Of a stretch of DNA of 64,000 nucleotides, positions 22,384-35,100 are shown piece after piece. Source of the DNA: Oncomelania hupensis (lineage: Eukaryota > Mollusca > Gastropoda > Littorinimorpha > Pomatiopsidae). The stretch covers positions 66,143,983-66,207,982 of the forward strand of contig CM072521.1 in NCBI GenBank assembly GCA_036898135.1, written 5' to 3'. Both the position numbers and the translations under genes were made by a program. The number at the start of each line of letters is the position of its first letter. Position 1 is the stretch's first letter. The notes beneath the pieces are model-generated. The model ran no database searches. It saw only the letters and a list, made by a program, of their open reading frames with translations, and was not told where the DNA came from.

Positions 22384-25300
22384 ATTGGTTAAAACGATAC
22401 AACTGCCATGGCAGCAGATTGTGCATAATAATAATCATAATCAGTCCTCCGGTAAAACGGTCATTAATTCAATGTTGCCAACAAAAGGACTGCACCTTGT
22501 GTTGCCATCGTGCAGCTCCTTTCTTTTCCAATTTACACACTTTAAAAAAAGCCAGATAGAACAGAACGTTCACAAATCAACAAAATCTGGCCACTCGTAG
22601 TAGGCATTCGCAAAAAAATAAAAATATAAAATCTGCCAAAAGAAAACGATTCAAACGAAGAAACGAAACATTGTGGATTATGACACAAAAACTACCAAGA
22701 TCAAAATGCTATACAATTCTTTCTTCACTGTCCATGATGAGCTTGTCATATTGCTTATTATAACCTTGTCTAAATACTATGAACAACTAAGACATCAGCC
22801 TCTCGGACCTACACTCTGCAGTTTGGATTGATTGATTGATTGATTGTTGCTTTAGGTCCAGCGGATGCAGTTTGGATACAGACCTTAGAAAAGAGAAATA
22901 ACTGAGAGTAAACCTCAACTCTTTGAAATAAAATGAGTGCAAACCCCGAATTTTGTTTCAAATTCAACATCCATACACCGCTGACCATGTTACTCCCTCC
23001 AGGAGTGAACCCAACAAAGCAACATAACTTTGACCATTAATTCTCTGTTAGGAAGTCTATCGCAGGGTGCCAGATATTTTCTATACAAGAGCTATTATAA
23101 AATATGAACAATTTGCTTCGTTACAAAAACTGATTACTCCAAATGAATCGATAAACAGATAAATATTCATACAGAAATCAAGAAATGAATTAAAAACAAA
23201 ACAAAAATCAGGAAAAATACACATTAATTCGGGCTGTATTGTCTGCTGTTTGACCATGACCAAATCCTGTACGACAAAAGAAGATGAAACTGTGGCATAC
23301 TTCTGTCTGTACATTTATATGTATTTGAGAAAAAAAGTATTAGTAACAGTATTCATCTATTTATTATTAATCGTTCAACAGTATTCATCCATGTATTATT
23401 TTTCTTGAAGCTTTAAAAATTAAAAAAAATTAAAAAGAACGAAGCATGAATATCGTTATACTCTGTGCAGAAACTCCAACTCAACTTTGCCAACTTTTAA
23501 ATTTTTATTTTAAAAAAGATTTTTATTTATCGTTGTTTTCATTTGTCTATTTATGACATGTTTGCGATATATTTGTTCTGTTTATTATTTTTGAGAGTGT
23601 GTGTATGTATGAATATATGTGTATGCTAATCAATTAAATGATTTAACTACAGATTTATTGAAATGTACATCATTGTACATTGCGTGACAATGGATGAATG
23701 TTGCGTTTTGAGCAGACTTTATGTTTGGTATTGCGCTTTATAAAATAAAATATTATTACTACTTGATGTGTGAAAAATATGACACGTCACTCGTCAGAAA
23801 CAAACTCGAAAATTACACAGATTGTTATGTTCAAATGCGATAAGCATATTTTGCATAAAACAGTATTTTAGTCAATGTTATCAAACTGAGATTTTAAAAA
23901 ATATGTTAAGAGGCATTGCACAGAGATACTGGCCATAATTATGTTGCATCAATTATAGAAGTAAAAATCCAACACAAATGCCAAACTCCTTCCCCATTTT
24001 TATCAATAAGATGCACATTTTTACTTCCCTTCTTGGTACAAAGGGTCAATGTACAAGCGGACATCATCTGACTATTTTACTTAATTAATTTAATTAATTT
24101 CTGGTTTATAGGGTCCAATGAACCTATTTTATCAATTTAGCAAAAATATGTAGCCTTGATGTCATACTGTTGAAACCGATAAACTATGCTTTTAATTTAT
24201 TTATGATCTTTAATAAGTGTTTGTGTGTGTTTTGCTGGACTACATTTTGTTTCCCTCCAACTGTTATTGCTTTGTGCACCTTATTTTATATCATTCTTCT
24301 TCCTTTAAGCAGGCCAACTGTGGCTTTGTTATAGCCTATGCTTATAGGGGGGGGGGGGGGGGAGCGAGGGGCGCGCGGGGTGGTGGTGGGGCAACGAGTC
24401 AATGTTTGCGAGTTAATGCCTTTTCTTGTACATTTATTGTCATTTTGTTTTAGTACCGTCAGCAAAGAATGTCTTAATTTCTCTCTTTGAGATAATAAAG
24501 TATTCTTGAATTTTCAATCTCTTACAGTTACCATTGTGGATCGAAGTGCATCATAAAATTAAAATTGGCGCATTGTAATCTGAAGTTGATACTACTGCGT
24601 AAAGAATTGTTATGCACTTTCTATTACAAGTCAAAAGAGAAGTTAGAGATTGACCATTTTTATTGTTTCATGTTCACGGTCGTTTTGCTTTTAAATCACA
24701 AAACATTTTCTGCTATGTAAATAACTGCATCAGAAGCTTCCAAGTGTATAATTTAATATTAAATATATCGTAATAATAATAATAAAATGCTGTATTCTCC
24801 GATTTCCCCTTTTCCAGGGGGCCTAAGTACAATCTTGTTAACTGTACGTCACAAAGTTATCTGTGACAGTGAAAGACACTGTAACAATACAATAGACCGA
24901 ACAGAAAGACAACAACAGCAAATCAAAAGGAGGCAGTCTGAATATCGCATAACGAGCCATAGAAATTATTATTTTTTAAATAATAAAAAATAAGGCCGAA
25001 TAAATACAGAAAATCATACAAATAAAAGATGAAACAGAACTGATTCTGTCAAATTCATCCATTTAAAAAAATCAAAATAATAATCCTGTTAAATTTGTTG
25101 AAAGCTGGACCAAGCCAAACTCTGCAGTGACGTCAGCAACAGGGAGCTAGCTCATGAATTGTTTCAAAGTGCCTAACAGAGACTTAGCCATTTGTAACAT
25201 AGAGGCGCCAACGTAATCATTCCTAAATAATAGTGTCATCTACAAGATATTCCGGGCATTTAAATACAAAATATTCCCCCCTTTCTGTGGAAAGCAACAA

Positions 25301-25959
25301 TGGACAAGTGGCTGCTTTGAAATGTGAACAAAACGAAACACGCAAGATTTGCTGACACTGACTGAAATTATTTCCCTTTGAAAGGCGACGTTAAGTGCAA
25401 TGGAATAGACCATGGCTTGCTGAGGTGAAGAACAGTCCACAACTTGGCTGAGCTTGCCAATGGAATGTTATCTGCACAGCTGGGTGCTGCAAGCTGCGTC
25501 TGGTCCTCAATACTGTCTTTACTTTGAGGTGGATTCCGCGACATCAACTGTGCGTGTGTGCAAAACGTTTCTGCCAGTGAGACTGTTCCATGATGGGAGA
25601 CCCTGTCTACATGAGGCTGTTCAGCATGTAAGACTGTTTAGTTAGTCAAGGCAGTTTGTGCACGGTGAGTCTAACAGTAAAATGCGAATTATTGCTGCTA
25701 GAGATTAAAATGACCCGCGTAGAAAAGGTGTGCTGCTCAATTTAACAAAAGCTTGGAAGTCCATAAAATACATTGGAAAATGACGATCATGTAGAGAAAT
25801 AACCTCCCTTTGAAAGGCGAGCCGTGACAGGCAGGTCAATAAAAAGGAAAGTAATAAAGAAGCCAGTGGAGAAACTAAGACACTTAGCAGTCAGCACGGT
25901 CAAATCTTGCGTGTTGATCGCAGTTTATCCATCCACACCCCCAACTTTTCACACCACCT
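22384..25959 (-). other. probable GGNBP2 3' untranslated region
   Basis: Sequence between the GGNBP2 stop and the candidate poly(A) signal. It contains a short repeat R end (22826-22865, TTGA tail) and a G run (24349-24363) but no other gene. Confidence 0.4.
22826..22865 (-). repeat. dispersed repeat R, tail fragment
   Basis: (ATTG)n followed by TTGCTTTAGGTCCAGCGGA, identical to the left end of 16880-17285. Confidence 0.75.
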
Positions 25960-26199
25960 TCACATATGCCTATAGCGAGGAAGACGATGGGGTGGGGTAG
26001 GAGAAAGAGAGGGGGAGTGCGCAGGAGAGCCGCCGACTTGCTGGCGTTGCAGGTTCTCAAAGCGACGTTTGAGGTTTTCGCGGAGCTCTAGGCGCTGTTG
26101 CTGCAGCAGACTTCGGTTTTGCTGGAACTGCAAGATGTCTTCCTGTGATATGCCGCACTCCCCATCATCGTCCTCTTCATTCTCGCATGACAAAGCATT
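25960..26199 (-). CDS. GGNBP2: GGNBP2 coding exon 12
   Basis: 240 bp including TGA. Acidic NEEDDDGECGISQEDILQFQ, then a coiled-coil-like LRENLKRRFENLQRQQ and a proline-rich tail. Acceptor GTGTGTTGCAG. Confidence 0.95.
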   Translation of the reverse strand, partial: NALSCENEEDDDGECGISQEDILQFQQNRSLLQQQRLELRENLKRRFENLQRQQVGGSPAHSPSLSPTPPHRLPRYRHM

Positions 26200-29100
26200 C
26201 TGCAACACACACATCACATCTACTTCACATATCCGTCAGGGATACATGGAGAAATAAACATCATAAAAACACTCCATTCTACCTGTATGGGACTGGGTCA
26301 CAATTTTTTCAAACTGGGAAAAACTTAGAAAATTTCAACACAATGCATATCTTAAAATATTTAGGATCCATTGTATCAGATAATGGGTCCCGACAGGAAG
26401 TCCTCTCCAGGATCACACAAACAACTGCTGCCCTGACAAGGTTGAAGCCCATTTGGAAAGACAGGACCATCAGTCAACATTCCAAGGTAAGACTGCTGCG
26501 CTCCCTTGCAGACCTGCCTACCTACAATTCTTTAAATCAGTAGCAAAAGGTCCAGTTTTCAGTAGCATGCACAACCGTCGATGTAGGACGCCACGACAAG
26601 TTAATTGTGTACTTAAAATATATATTTTAACATTGAAAACGTTTTGAGAAAGCACAAAATCAGTCTCTACCTGCCTCAGCACACATGATAAGAAATACAA
26701 TACTTGGTGTCGGGGTTTACTGTTTACTTTCGCAGAGAGTCAGCATAACAGCTCTTGAGTTTAACAAGGTCGTCTTTGGTCAGATGCCTGTTTAAAATGC
26801 CATCTGGCTGACTCTTCACCACCATCAGAGCCTCCATAGTGTCCTCTCCCAAGCTTGCTCTTTGGTCAGTTCTGTTCTTCCTCACACACGAGAAAACTCT
26901 TTCGCAGTGAGCACTTCAGTGTGGAATTGTGAGGATGGACACCACGTTTTAACAAAGGGAAATAGAAACGGAGCCATCTGATTGGTCACGCCCTGGTTGC
27001 ATCGTGTACGATGGACTTTAGAAATAGCAGAAGTTCTACTTTCTACGCACACAATTGGCTGGAGACAAACCCCAAACTAAAAAATAAAAATTAACCCTTT
27101 ACTGGGAACACGTTTGTCTATTTTTTAGCTCTAAACAGGCAAGAAGTCTTCTAATTGTAGCTATTTCGGAGTATGTTAGTAAAAACACCACATCTTAAAT
27201 ATTAGTGCATAGATTTAAATGAAATAAAATGCAAAATGAACAGAAATAAAACTCTTTTGATTATATACCTTTTTATTCTTCTCTTGTCATGTATTGTTAC
27301 AAAAATTGAAAAAAAATGTTTTAAAAAGTCCAAACAAGCCTCCTCCTCTTCTTCACTTCCCTGCCAATCTGAAAGATCTGATGCATGCATGCTACTGACA
27401 CTAATGTCGGTACCGATCTCTTCCTCCGACTCTAAGTCCATTTCTCTCACTTCAATGTCTAATAAATGGAAGCCTGTAAACTCTCCTTCATCAGTCCAAG
27501 AATCCAAACCATCCATTCTAGACACTTGCACACAAAAAAATGAAAAAAATCTGAAAAAACAAACGCATCAAAGAGAAAACTTGTGGAAATGCAGTCGATT
27601 GTTTTCACAACAGAATAAACCGGAAGTCAATTGCCGGAAGTCTCGCAATCTTTCAAACAACGCGAGAATATAACAGTGGTTGATACGGACGCTTTTGGGC
27701 GTTTTGCCTGTATAGACCTTCGGCCGCTATGCCCGGTAAAGGGTTAAAAAAAAAAGTCAGATTTTTGTTTCCCGTAGCAATTTTATGTTTGCCGTAGCAT
27801 TGTAGCAGAGCTTTATTTTTCGTAGCTGCTACGGCAAAATCGTAGCAGTAGGCAGGTCTGCCCTTGTCATCTCCCTATATGCTTGTGAAACATGGACCCT
27901 CACAGCAGATCTATAACGAAGAATACAAAGCATGGAGATGAGGTGCTACAGAAGACTTCTGGGCATTTCCTAGTATACCCAGCACATTCACCAAACAATG
28001 AAATCCGACAGACCATCACAAAAGCCATTGGACAACACAATGACATGCTCACAGGGGTGAACAAACAAAACTCAGATATTATGGCCATGTCACCAGAGCA
28101 TCATGCCTTGCAAAGACCATCCTGCCAGGCACAGTGCAAGAAGGCAGAAGAAGAGGGAAATAGAAAAAGAGGTGGGAGGATAACATTCAAGAATGGACTG
28201 GCTTGACACAGTGAAGCCATGAGGGTTGCTGAGGACAGAAAAAGATGGAGTACGCTGCTTAAACGATCATCGGTGGTGCCCCAACGACCTTTGAGTTACT
28301 GCATAGGATAGAATAGGATTTTAACTTTTTCTAAACCTTTGACAATGTAATAGGAATAAATACTCTCTATGGGCAATTTAGTTTTACTCCATTTAATTGA
28401 TATTTACAACAAATGAATAATTACTATACGTAACAGCAACACAACACAACCTCTATTCCAACATACACATCATGAGAACATTGGGACCTAATAACTGCAA
28501 TAATAATACATTCAATACACTAGGCATCAATGTGACTACTATTCAAATTGAAATCTGAACCCCCAAAGTATTGCACTTATGCCTTTCCAAAGTTGTACAG
28601 GTGAAAATGACGGTGACAAAATCTATCAGCAGAGGCTGTCTTACCGCAAACATTTCTTCCAGTGAGCCTAGAGATTTTGGAGTTGGACAGGCGTGCTGAT
28701 GATCATTTGCATAAGATTGAGGATGTCTGGAATTTATCTGAAACCCACCAACACATAGTATGTATAATAATAATAATAAAATAGCTTCCATGTCGCCTAA
28801 TATTTAAAACCTGAAGCTCAAACTCCTCTCACAAGTTAATTCATAGGCTTAGTATCAAAATAGAAACAAGTACACAAACAAATAAAACATTATTTATTAA
28901 TTTATTTATTGTTGTTATAAGTAACTAACAAAGTGAAATGCAATTAAGAAAGGTAAACAGGAATAATTAGGTACCTGATTTAGCGGAGCAAACTTTCTCT
29001 CTGGAGACCCTCCTACCGACTGACAATCTGAACATGTCAAGTCCCCTGCTTCCCCTGAAAATCAGTGACAACAACATAATCTGACATCAGTTCCATCATA

Positions 29101-32100
29101 AACACCATCCATCAATATTATTTTCATCATGATTGCTTCGCGAACTTCCAGAAAGTTAAGCTTCATAACAGACAGTGTACCGTTTTAAAAGGCCTGGGCT
29201 ATCACGGATGTCTGTTTATTTTTTGTGACAATGAGTTTAGTACTCTGGAAGTTCGGAGAAGCCATTTTGAACATGCTCATCCATTCAGAATTACTCAATT
29301 AGAATGCGCATGAGCACTAACTTGGATTAACTTCTACAGAGGTGGGGTATCACTCCTCAGCAAACTGGGACTGAAGGGTGGGGGGGGTGGGTGGGGGGGA
29401 ATGTGGTGTCTGTGTTCCGACTGACATGCAAAATCAGCGACATTCATTTTTATTTTTGAAGGGAAATTTGCTGACCGGAACAGACGAATAGAATCCATAC
29501 TTTCGGAACGCTTTAATTGATTAATTTCCCATAATAAGAACGGCTGTACCATAACTGTAGGTACGTCTGTTATATAAACAATCCACTTTGCCTACTACAG
29601 TGGAACCTCCGGTATCCGGCTCTCTGGTATACGACTCCCTCCGTTATGTGACCTGAAAACTTCTGACGGATTCACTTCCAATAATAAATGACCTCTGGTA
29701 TGCGACAACCTCGTTTATGCGACCAGCGACCGTGTCTTAAGCCCTTTATACGACCGTCTTAGGGCAATTTAAAAGAGATATCAGTTCATTTGCTGTCTGT
29801 ACCTTTCGTTTTTTCTCTCATGTTAGTGTACGCCTTCTGTTGTCTGCTATTTCCGGTTCGCAAATAAGGGACATTACTCGCCTACACTGGCTGTCAAAAT
29901 GGCGTCGCGCAAGAGGAACGTTTTGAGTTTGGCAGAGAGAATGAAAGTGATTGAAGGAAGTGAAAATGGGCAGAGTTGTTTGTCTATTGCAAGAAGTTTA
30001 GACGTTGGGAAGACCAAATTCAGCTCATCATAAAGGATAAGGAATCTGTGAAACTACGATTGGAGAGTGGAGAAAGTGGCGAAAAGGGAAACATCGAAAC
30101 TGAGAGCTTCTGCACAGACAGACTTGGATTAACGCGTCTGGCAGTGGTTCGACTGTTTTCTATTTTTGAAGTTGTGAATAAAAGACAAAGCTAAAAATGA
30201 AACATGTTTTACAGTTTCCTTTGTCAGAGAATACATGCTGGTGAGTGTGAAAATTATTACTACATACCCCTCCGAGCCTGACCCCCCTCCCCCCACCCCA
30301 CGTTTCCGGTATAAGACCACCCCTATTATAAGACCGTTTTTTCTCAGATTTTGGACGGTCGTATACCGGAGGTTCCACTGTATACACTCTCTGACTGTGG
30401 TGCTATAAATAGGCAGATAACCAAAACAACTGACCAATCCTTGTTTCAAATCAAACCCGTACTTTTGAAAGAGGTTATTTTTTGGGCTTGATGATTTTTT
30501 TTCTCCCATGTAGAGCAAACACTCATTGTGAATTTGAAAAGGATATGTGACACCGACAGGTGTAATGTCGGGGTCCTTTGACCCAGTACAGTCAACTACT
30601 ACTGTCCACAACGAAGATGTACAGCACTAATAATGATAACAATGGGCGAGGTAGCTGTGTTGTGGTTTGGACACAGGCTAGCAATGTTTCAGGTAATGCA
30701 CCCTCGGGAAGTGTTAGCACTTGGATGGGTGAGGTAGCTGTGTTGTGGTTTGGACACAGGCTAGCAATGTTTCAGGTAATGCACCCTCGGGAAGTGTTAG
30801 CACTTGGATGGGTGAGGTAGCTCTGTTGTGGTTTGGACACAGGCTAGCAATGTTTCAGGTAATGCACCCTCGGGAAGTGTTAGTACTTGGATGGGTGAGG
30901 TAGCTCTGTTGTGGTATGGACACAGGCTAGCAATGTTTCAGGTAATGCACCCTCGGGAAGTGTTAGCACTTGGATGGGTGAGGTAGCTGTGTTGTGGTTT
31001 GGACACAGGCTAGCAATGTTTCAGGTAATGCACCCTCGGGAAGTGTTAGTACTTGGATGGGTGAGGTAGCTGTGTTGTGGTTTGGACACAGGCTAGCAAT
31101 GTTTCAGGTAATGCACCCTCGGGAAGGGTTAGCACTTGGATGGGTGAGGTAGCTGTGTTGTGGTTTGGACACAAGCTATCAATGTTTCAGGTAATGCACC
31201 CTCCGCTCAAAAGGGGATACATGATGGACAGACAGATTGTAACCACAGCTAAGAGAAAGTGTAGAGACGGTAACATAACTAAGAGAGTGTTTAGAGACAG
31301 TGTCAAAGCTAAGAGAAAGTGTAGAGACAATACCACAGTTAAGAGAAAGTGAAGAGACAGTACCAAAGCTAAGAGAAAGTGTGTAGACGGCACCACGGCT
31401 AAGAAAAAGTGTAGAGCGTACCGTCATGCATACACAATCCATCAGAGCAGATGTCTGATCCATCGTTGGAGCTTGGAGAGCTGCAGTGGTCACAGCCATC
31501 CACCTCGCTGCCATAGCCACAGTCGCTGTTACGACATACACGACTCCCTTCTGACCCCCGGAACCCTTCTGACCCCTGAGGACACTGGCAGCCAGGGCTG
31601 GTTTCCTCTTCCTGGCAATGGTGGAGAGCGTCAGCAGGGTTGGAGTGATGGTGGTGGTGGTGATGGTGGTGGGGGTTGAGGAGGGAATGGTTACAGCCGG
31701 CTGCGGGGCTGTCGTTGTTGTTGTTGAGGGAGTGTGAGGGTGGAGAGGGGTTGACGTTGCTGTGGCTACAATGGGTGCTGTGGTTGTCGCACTGAGCAAG
31801 CTTGGACGTCTCAAGGGGCTTGGTGCCCACGATGGAGGTGGACGAACACTGCAACACAAAACACCGCCTTGTACACAGTCAGCCGACTAACAAAAATAGG
31901 TAGAACTAAAAATCACTTGGCCGAGCAAAGCGCCGACTCTTAAGGAAATTATAATAACATCTTTGTAACTAATTCTTTTGATGGAAATGGGAACAAAACA
32001 CTGTCCATTAGTATTAACTAATGTTGACTCCTGAAACTTCCAAATCTTACTACAATGTCAAAAAACATATCAGGTACGTCAAAAAATGTAGGACTGGGTT

Positions 32101-35100
32101 GAAACAACAGCAGGGTGAATTAACCAAATACTGTATATGGCCTTGCAATGACTACAAAGGTCCGTGCAGTGTCATTCATCCCCAAGGACTGGAAACGTTT
32201 CCAATTACCTCGCAATGGTTGGACATCTCCAGCTGGTTGTCAACCTCAGCCAGGTTCTCTCTCTCGCTCTTGGCCTGGGCCTTCCTGCGTTTCTTCTTCA
32301 GTCGCTTCATCTCCTTGCGCTGCTCCTTCATCCTTTCCTCCTCCTCTATCTCCTCACACATCCGCTCCAAGTTGCTCACGCCCTGCTTTGACTCCACCGC
32401 CATCTGTCACAACAGGTGCACAGATGATGTCTAACTTCATGCAGGGTGGAGAACAACTGAATCAAGAAATCTCTGAAATCCGGCCGGGGCCCAGGGGCCA
32501 AGCCCCGGTATTCGCCCCCGGGAAGAAAATGAATTTATGCAATTTTGAAAGTAATTTAGGGCCTCTCATGAAAGCAAAAAGCACAAAGTAAACATGAATA
32601 GAAACAACAACAACCCCAAAAAAGTGTTTTATGCACATGTCTTTCAAAAAAGTTAAGAATCTTGATTTGTAGGCCTAACAAAGTTTGAGGTCCACCACTG
32701 TTGCACACAAACTCCACATTTCCAATTTTACTGGGCACACGTTTGTCTATTTTTTAGCTGTAAACAGGCAAGAATTTTTATAATTTTAGAGATATTTAGG
32801 GGGTACGTTAGTAAAAACACTACATCTTAGGTATTAGTGACTAGTGTATAGATTTAAATGAAATAAAATGCTAAATGAACAGAAATACATTCTCTTTTGA
32901 TTATCTACCTTTTTATACTTTTCTTGTCATGTCTTGTTTTTTATTACTCCATGTGTACACAAAAAAAAAGTTTTAAAAAGTCCAAACAAGCCCCCTCCTC
33001 TTCTTCACTTTCATGCCAGTCTGAAAGATCGTATGCATGCACACTACTGACACTAATTGTCTAATGTCAGTACCGATCTCTTCCTCCGACTCCAAGTCCA
33101 TTTCTCTCACTTTAATGTCTGATAAATGGAAACCTGTAAACTCCCCTTCATCAGTCAAAGAATCCAAACCATCCATTTTAAACACACACACAAGAAAATT
33201 GGAAGAAAAAAAATTTGAAAAAAACGAACGCATCACAGAGAAAACTTGTGGAAATGCAGTCGAATGTTTTCACAACAGAATAAACCGTAAGTCAATTGCC
33301 GGAAGTCTCGCAATCTTTCAAACAACGCGAGAATATAACCACATGGTTGATACGGACGCTTTTGGACGTTTTGCCTGTTTAGACCTTCGGCCGCTTTTGG
33401 CCGCTATGCCCAGTAAAGGGTAGCCCTCAGCTTCTCACACTCGGAACTCAATATTTTTTTCGCGGAAATGCAAATGCCTTCCGCGGAAATCCGTGGATTC
33501 GCGGAAAATTCTCCACCCTGTTCATGGTCGGCACAGAGTACAAACGGCAATAAAATAAACCATACTACAGGTAATAACAGGCCCTGCTTTGACTCTACTG
33601 CCATCTGCCACAAGAGGTACACAGAGGATTTCTTACTTCATGGTCGGCACAGGAGGGACAGAGTACCAACGGCAATAAACTAAACTGAACTGCAGGTAAT
33701 AACAGCAGCCAACAGATAATGGCCTCATTTTGAGGACCGAAAGCAGTTACAATAACCTGGGCAATAATAGTAATAGTTTCTTAGTGCAACCAGCAGCATG
33801 TTACAACCAACAGGAGATTTCCAATTGATTGAGCTACCTTTATACATTTCACCTGAAGCATCAAACAAGTGTTCTCTTCTCTTCCCCCCCCCCCCCACCC
33901 CACCCCCTACCAAACAACAGAGCATGATGATAAAATAGCGTTACAAAAAAGTTGTAACCAAAACAGGACAAATGACAAAAACTGTTCATGCTTGCTTCAA
34001 AGTTTTTCTTGAGCGTCTCCACCCCGAGGGAGAAGAGCAGCTTGAAGGTCTGCTCCTCCTGCTTGAGGCGTTGGCCGATCTTGTGCAGACGGTCGTAGAT
34101 GTGGATGCCCAGACACGTCAGTACCTCTTCCTGAGCTATGTCCAGTGTCTTGGCATGCCGGTCACGACGATTCCTGAAAACACACACACACAATCCTGAA
34201 ATTGACTCACATCATTTTTCATAAATTCAGCCTACCATTCGTTACATAAATTTAACCTTTAATCTTCAGGGCTACTCCCAGCACTGGCCAAAGGCGAGTA
34301 AACATTGCGATGGGTGACATAAAGCTTAAAGCTCACTGGTCGGAAAGGCAACTTTGTTCTCTCTTATCCCTTCTCTCCATTATTTATAACAATACTTTTG
34401 TCCACCTTCACACAATTCAAGCCCTGCCTCTCTCATCTTGGGCATCTTCAGTTTCATTTTGTGCAAAGATTGTGAATGGACTAATGAACATTCAAGCAGA
34501 CTACTGGCTTTCGCTGAATCTCTGGTCTGGCGGGCAAGTCACTGAAAAGCAACCTCAATGTTATCCTATTGGGTGACAATTAACATCCCAAACTCCAAGT
34601 TAAAAAGCACTCGAACCATGACCTAGTTAACCCATTAACATGCGGAGCGACCTAGAGCGACCGAAATTTTGCTATGTGCACGCTCGCAGAACGACCGTCA
34701 GCGGCCGGTAATGACGTGGTCTGCTCAAAGGCTGCTATGTGGAAATCTATTTACAGCAAACGTGCGAGACTCCCGCGCACGTTATCATGATTTCCTGCGA
34801 TTTCTGGCAGAGTTTTCACTGCATTTTTAGAGTGTTTAGAATGCACACAGTGAATTTTCTATATTTGATTAAAGTTTGAAATTTGAGAGGCTGAGAATTA
34901 TGGCGTCAGATTCTTGCAGAATCTGATGAAGAAAATGACCCTTTTGAAGGATTTTAGGAGGCTGATTTGGTACAGGTTAATGATGGAGAGGAAATTGGTT
35001 TGGACTTTCACTTTGACGATCTGTTTCCTTCGAATTTGAATAACAGCAACGATGAACAATCGGTGCTATATTATTTGTGGCAGTGATCGTATTGCTGCAT

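Larger units (their letters stand above)
26509..27860. mobile_element. hAT-like element inserted in a LINE
   Basis: Inverted ends CAGACCTGCCTAC ... GTAGGCAGGTCTG, flanked by CCCTTG duplicates at 26503-26508 and 27861-27866. It carries a hAT-type transposase C-terminus on the minus strand and a nested piggyBac-like element. Confidence 0.85.

Noticed and set aside
24217..24453. Gly/Arg-rich 78-codon ORF
   Set aside because: Caused by a G homopolymer in the GGNBP2 3' region.
25454..25645. 63-codon plus-strand ORF near the GGNBP2 3' region
   Set aside because: No similarity or splice context; likely chance.
33861..34193. Alternative exon 7 end reading on into FEASMNSFCH
   Set aside because: That reads intron sequence; the GC donor after GAA restores the conserved FEM join with exon 8.
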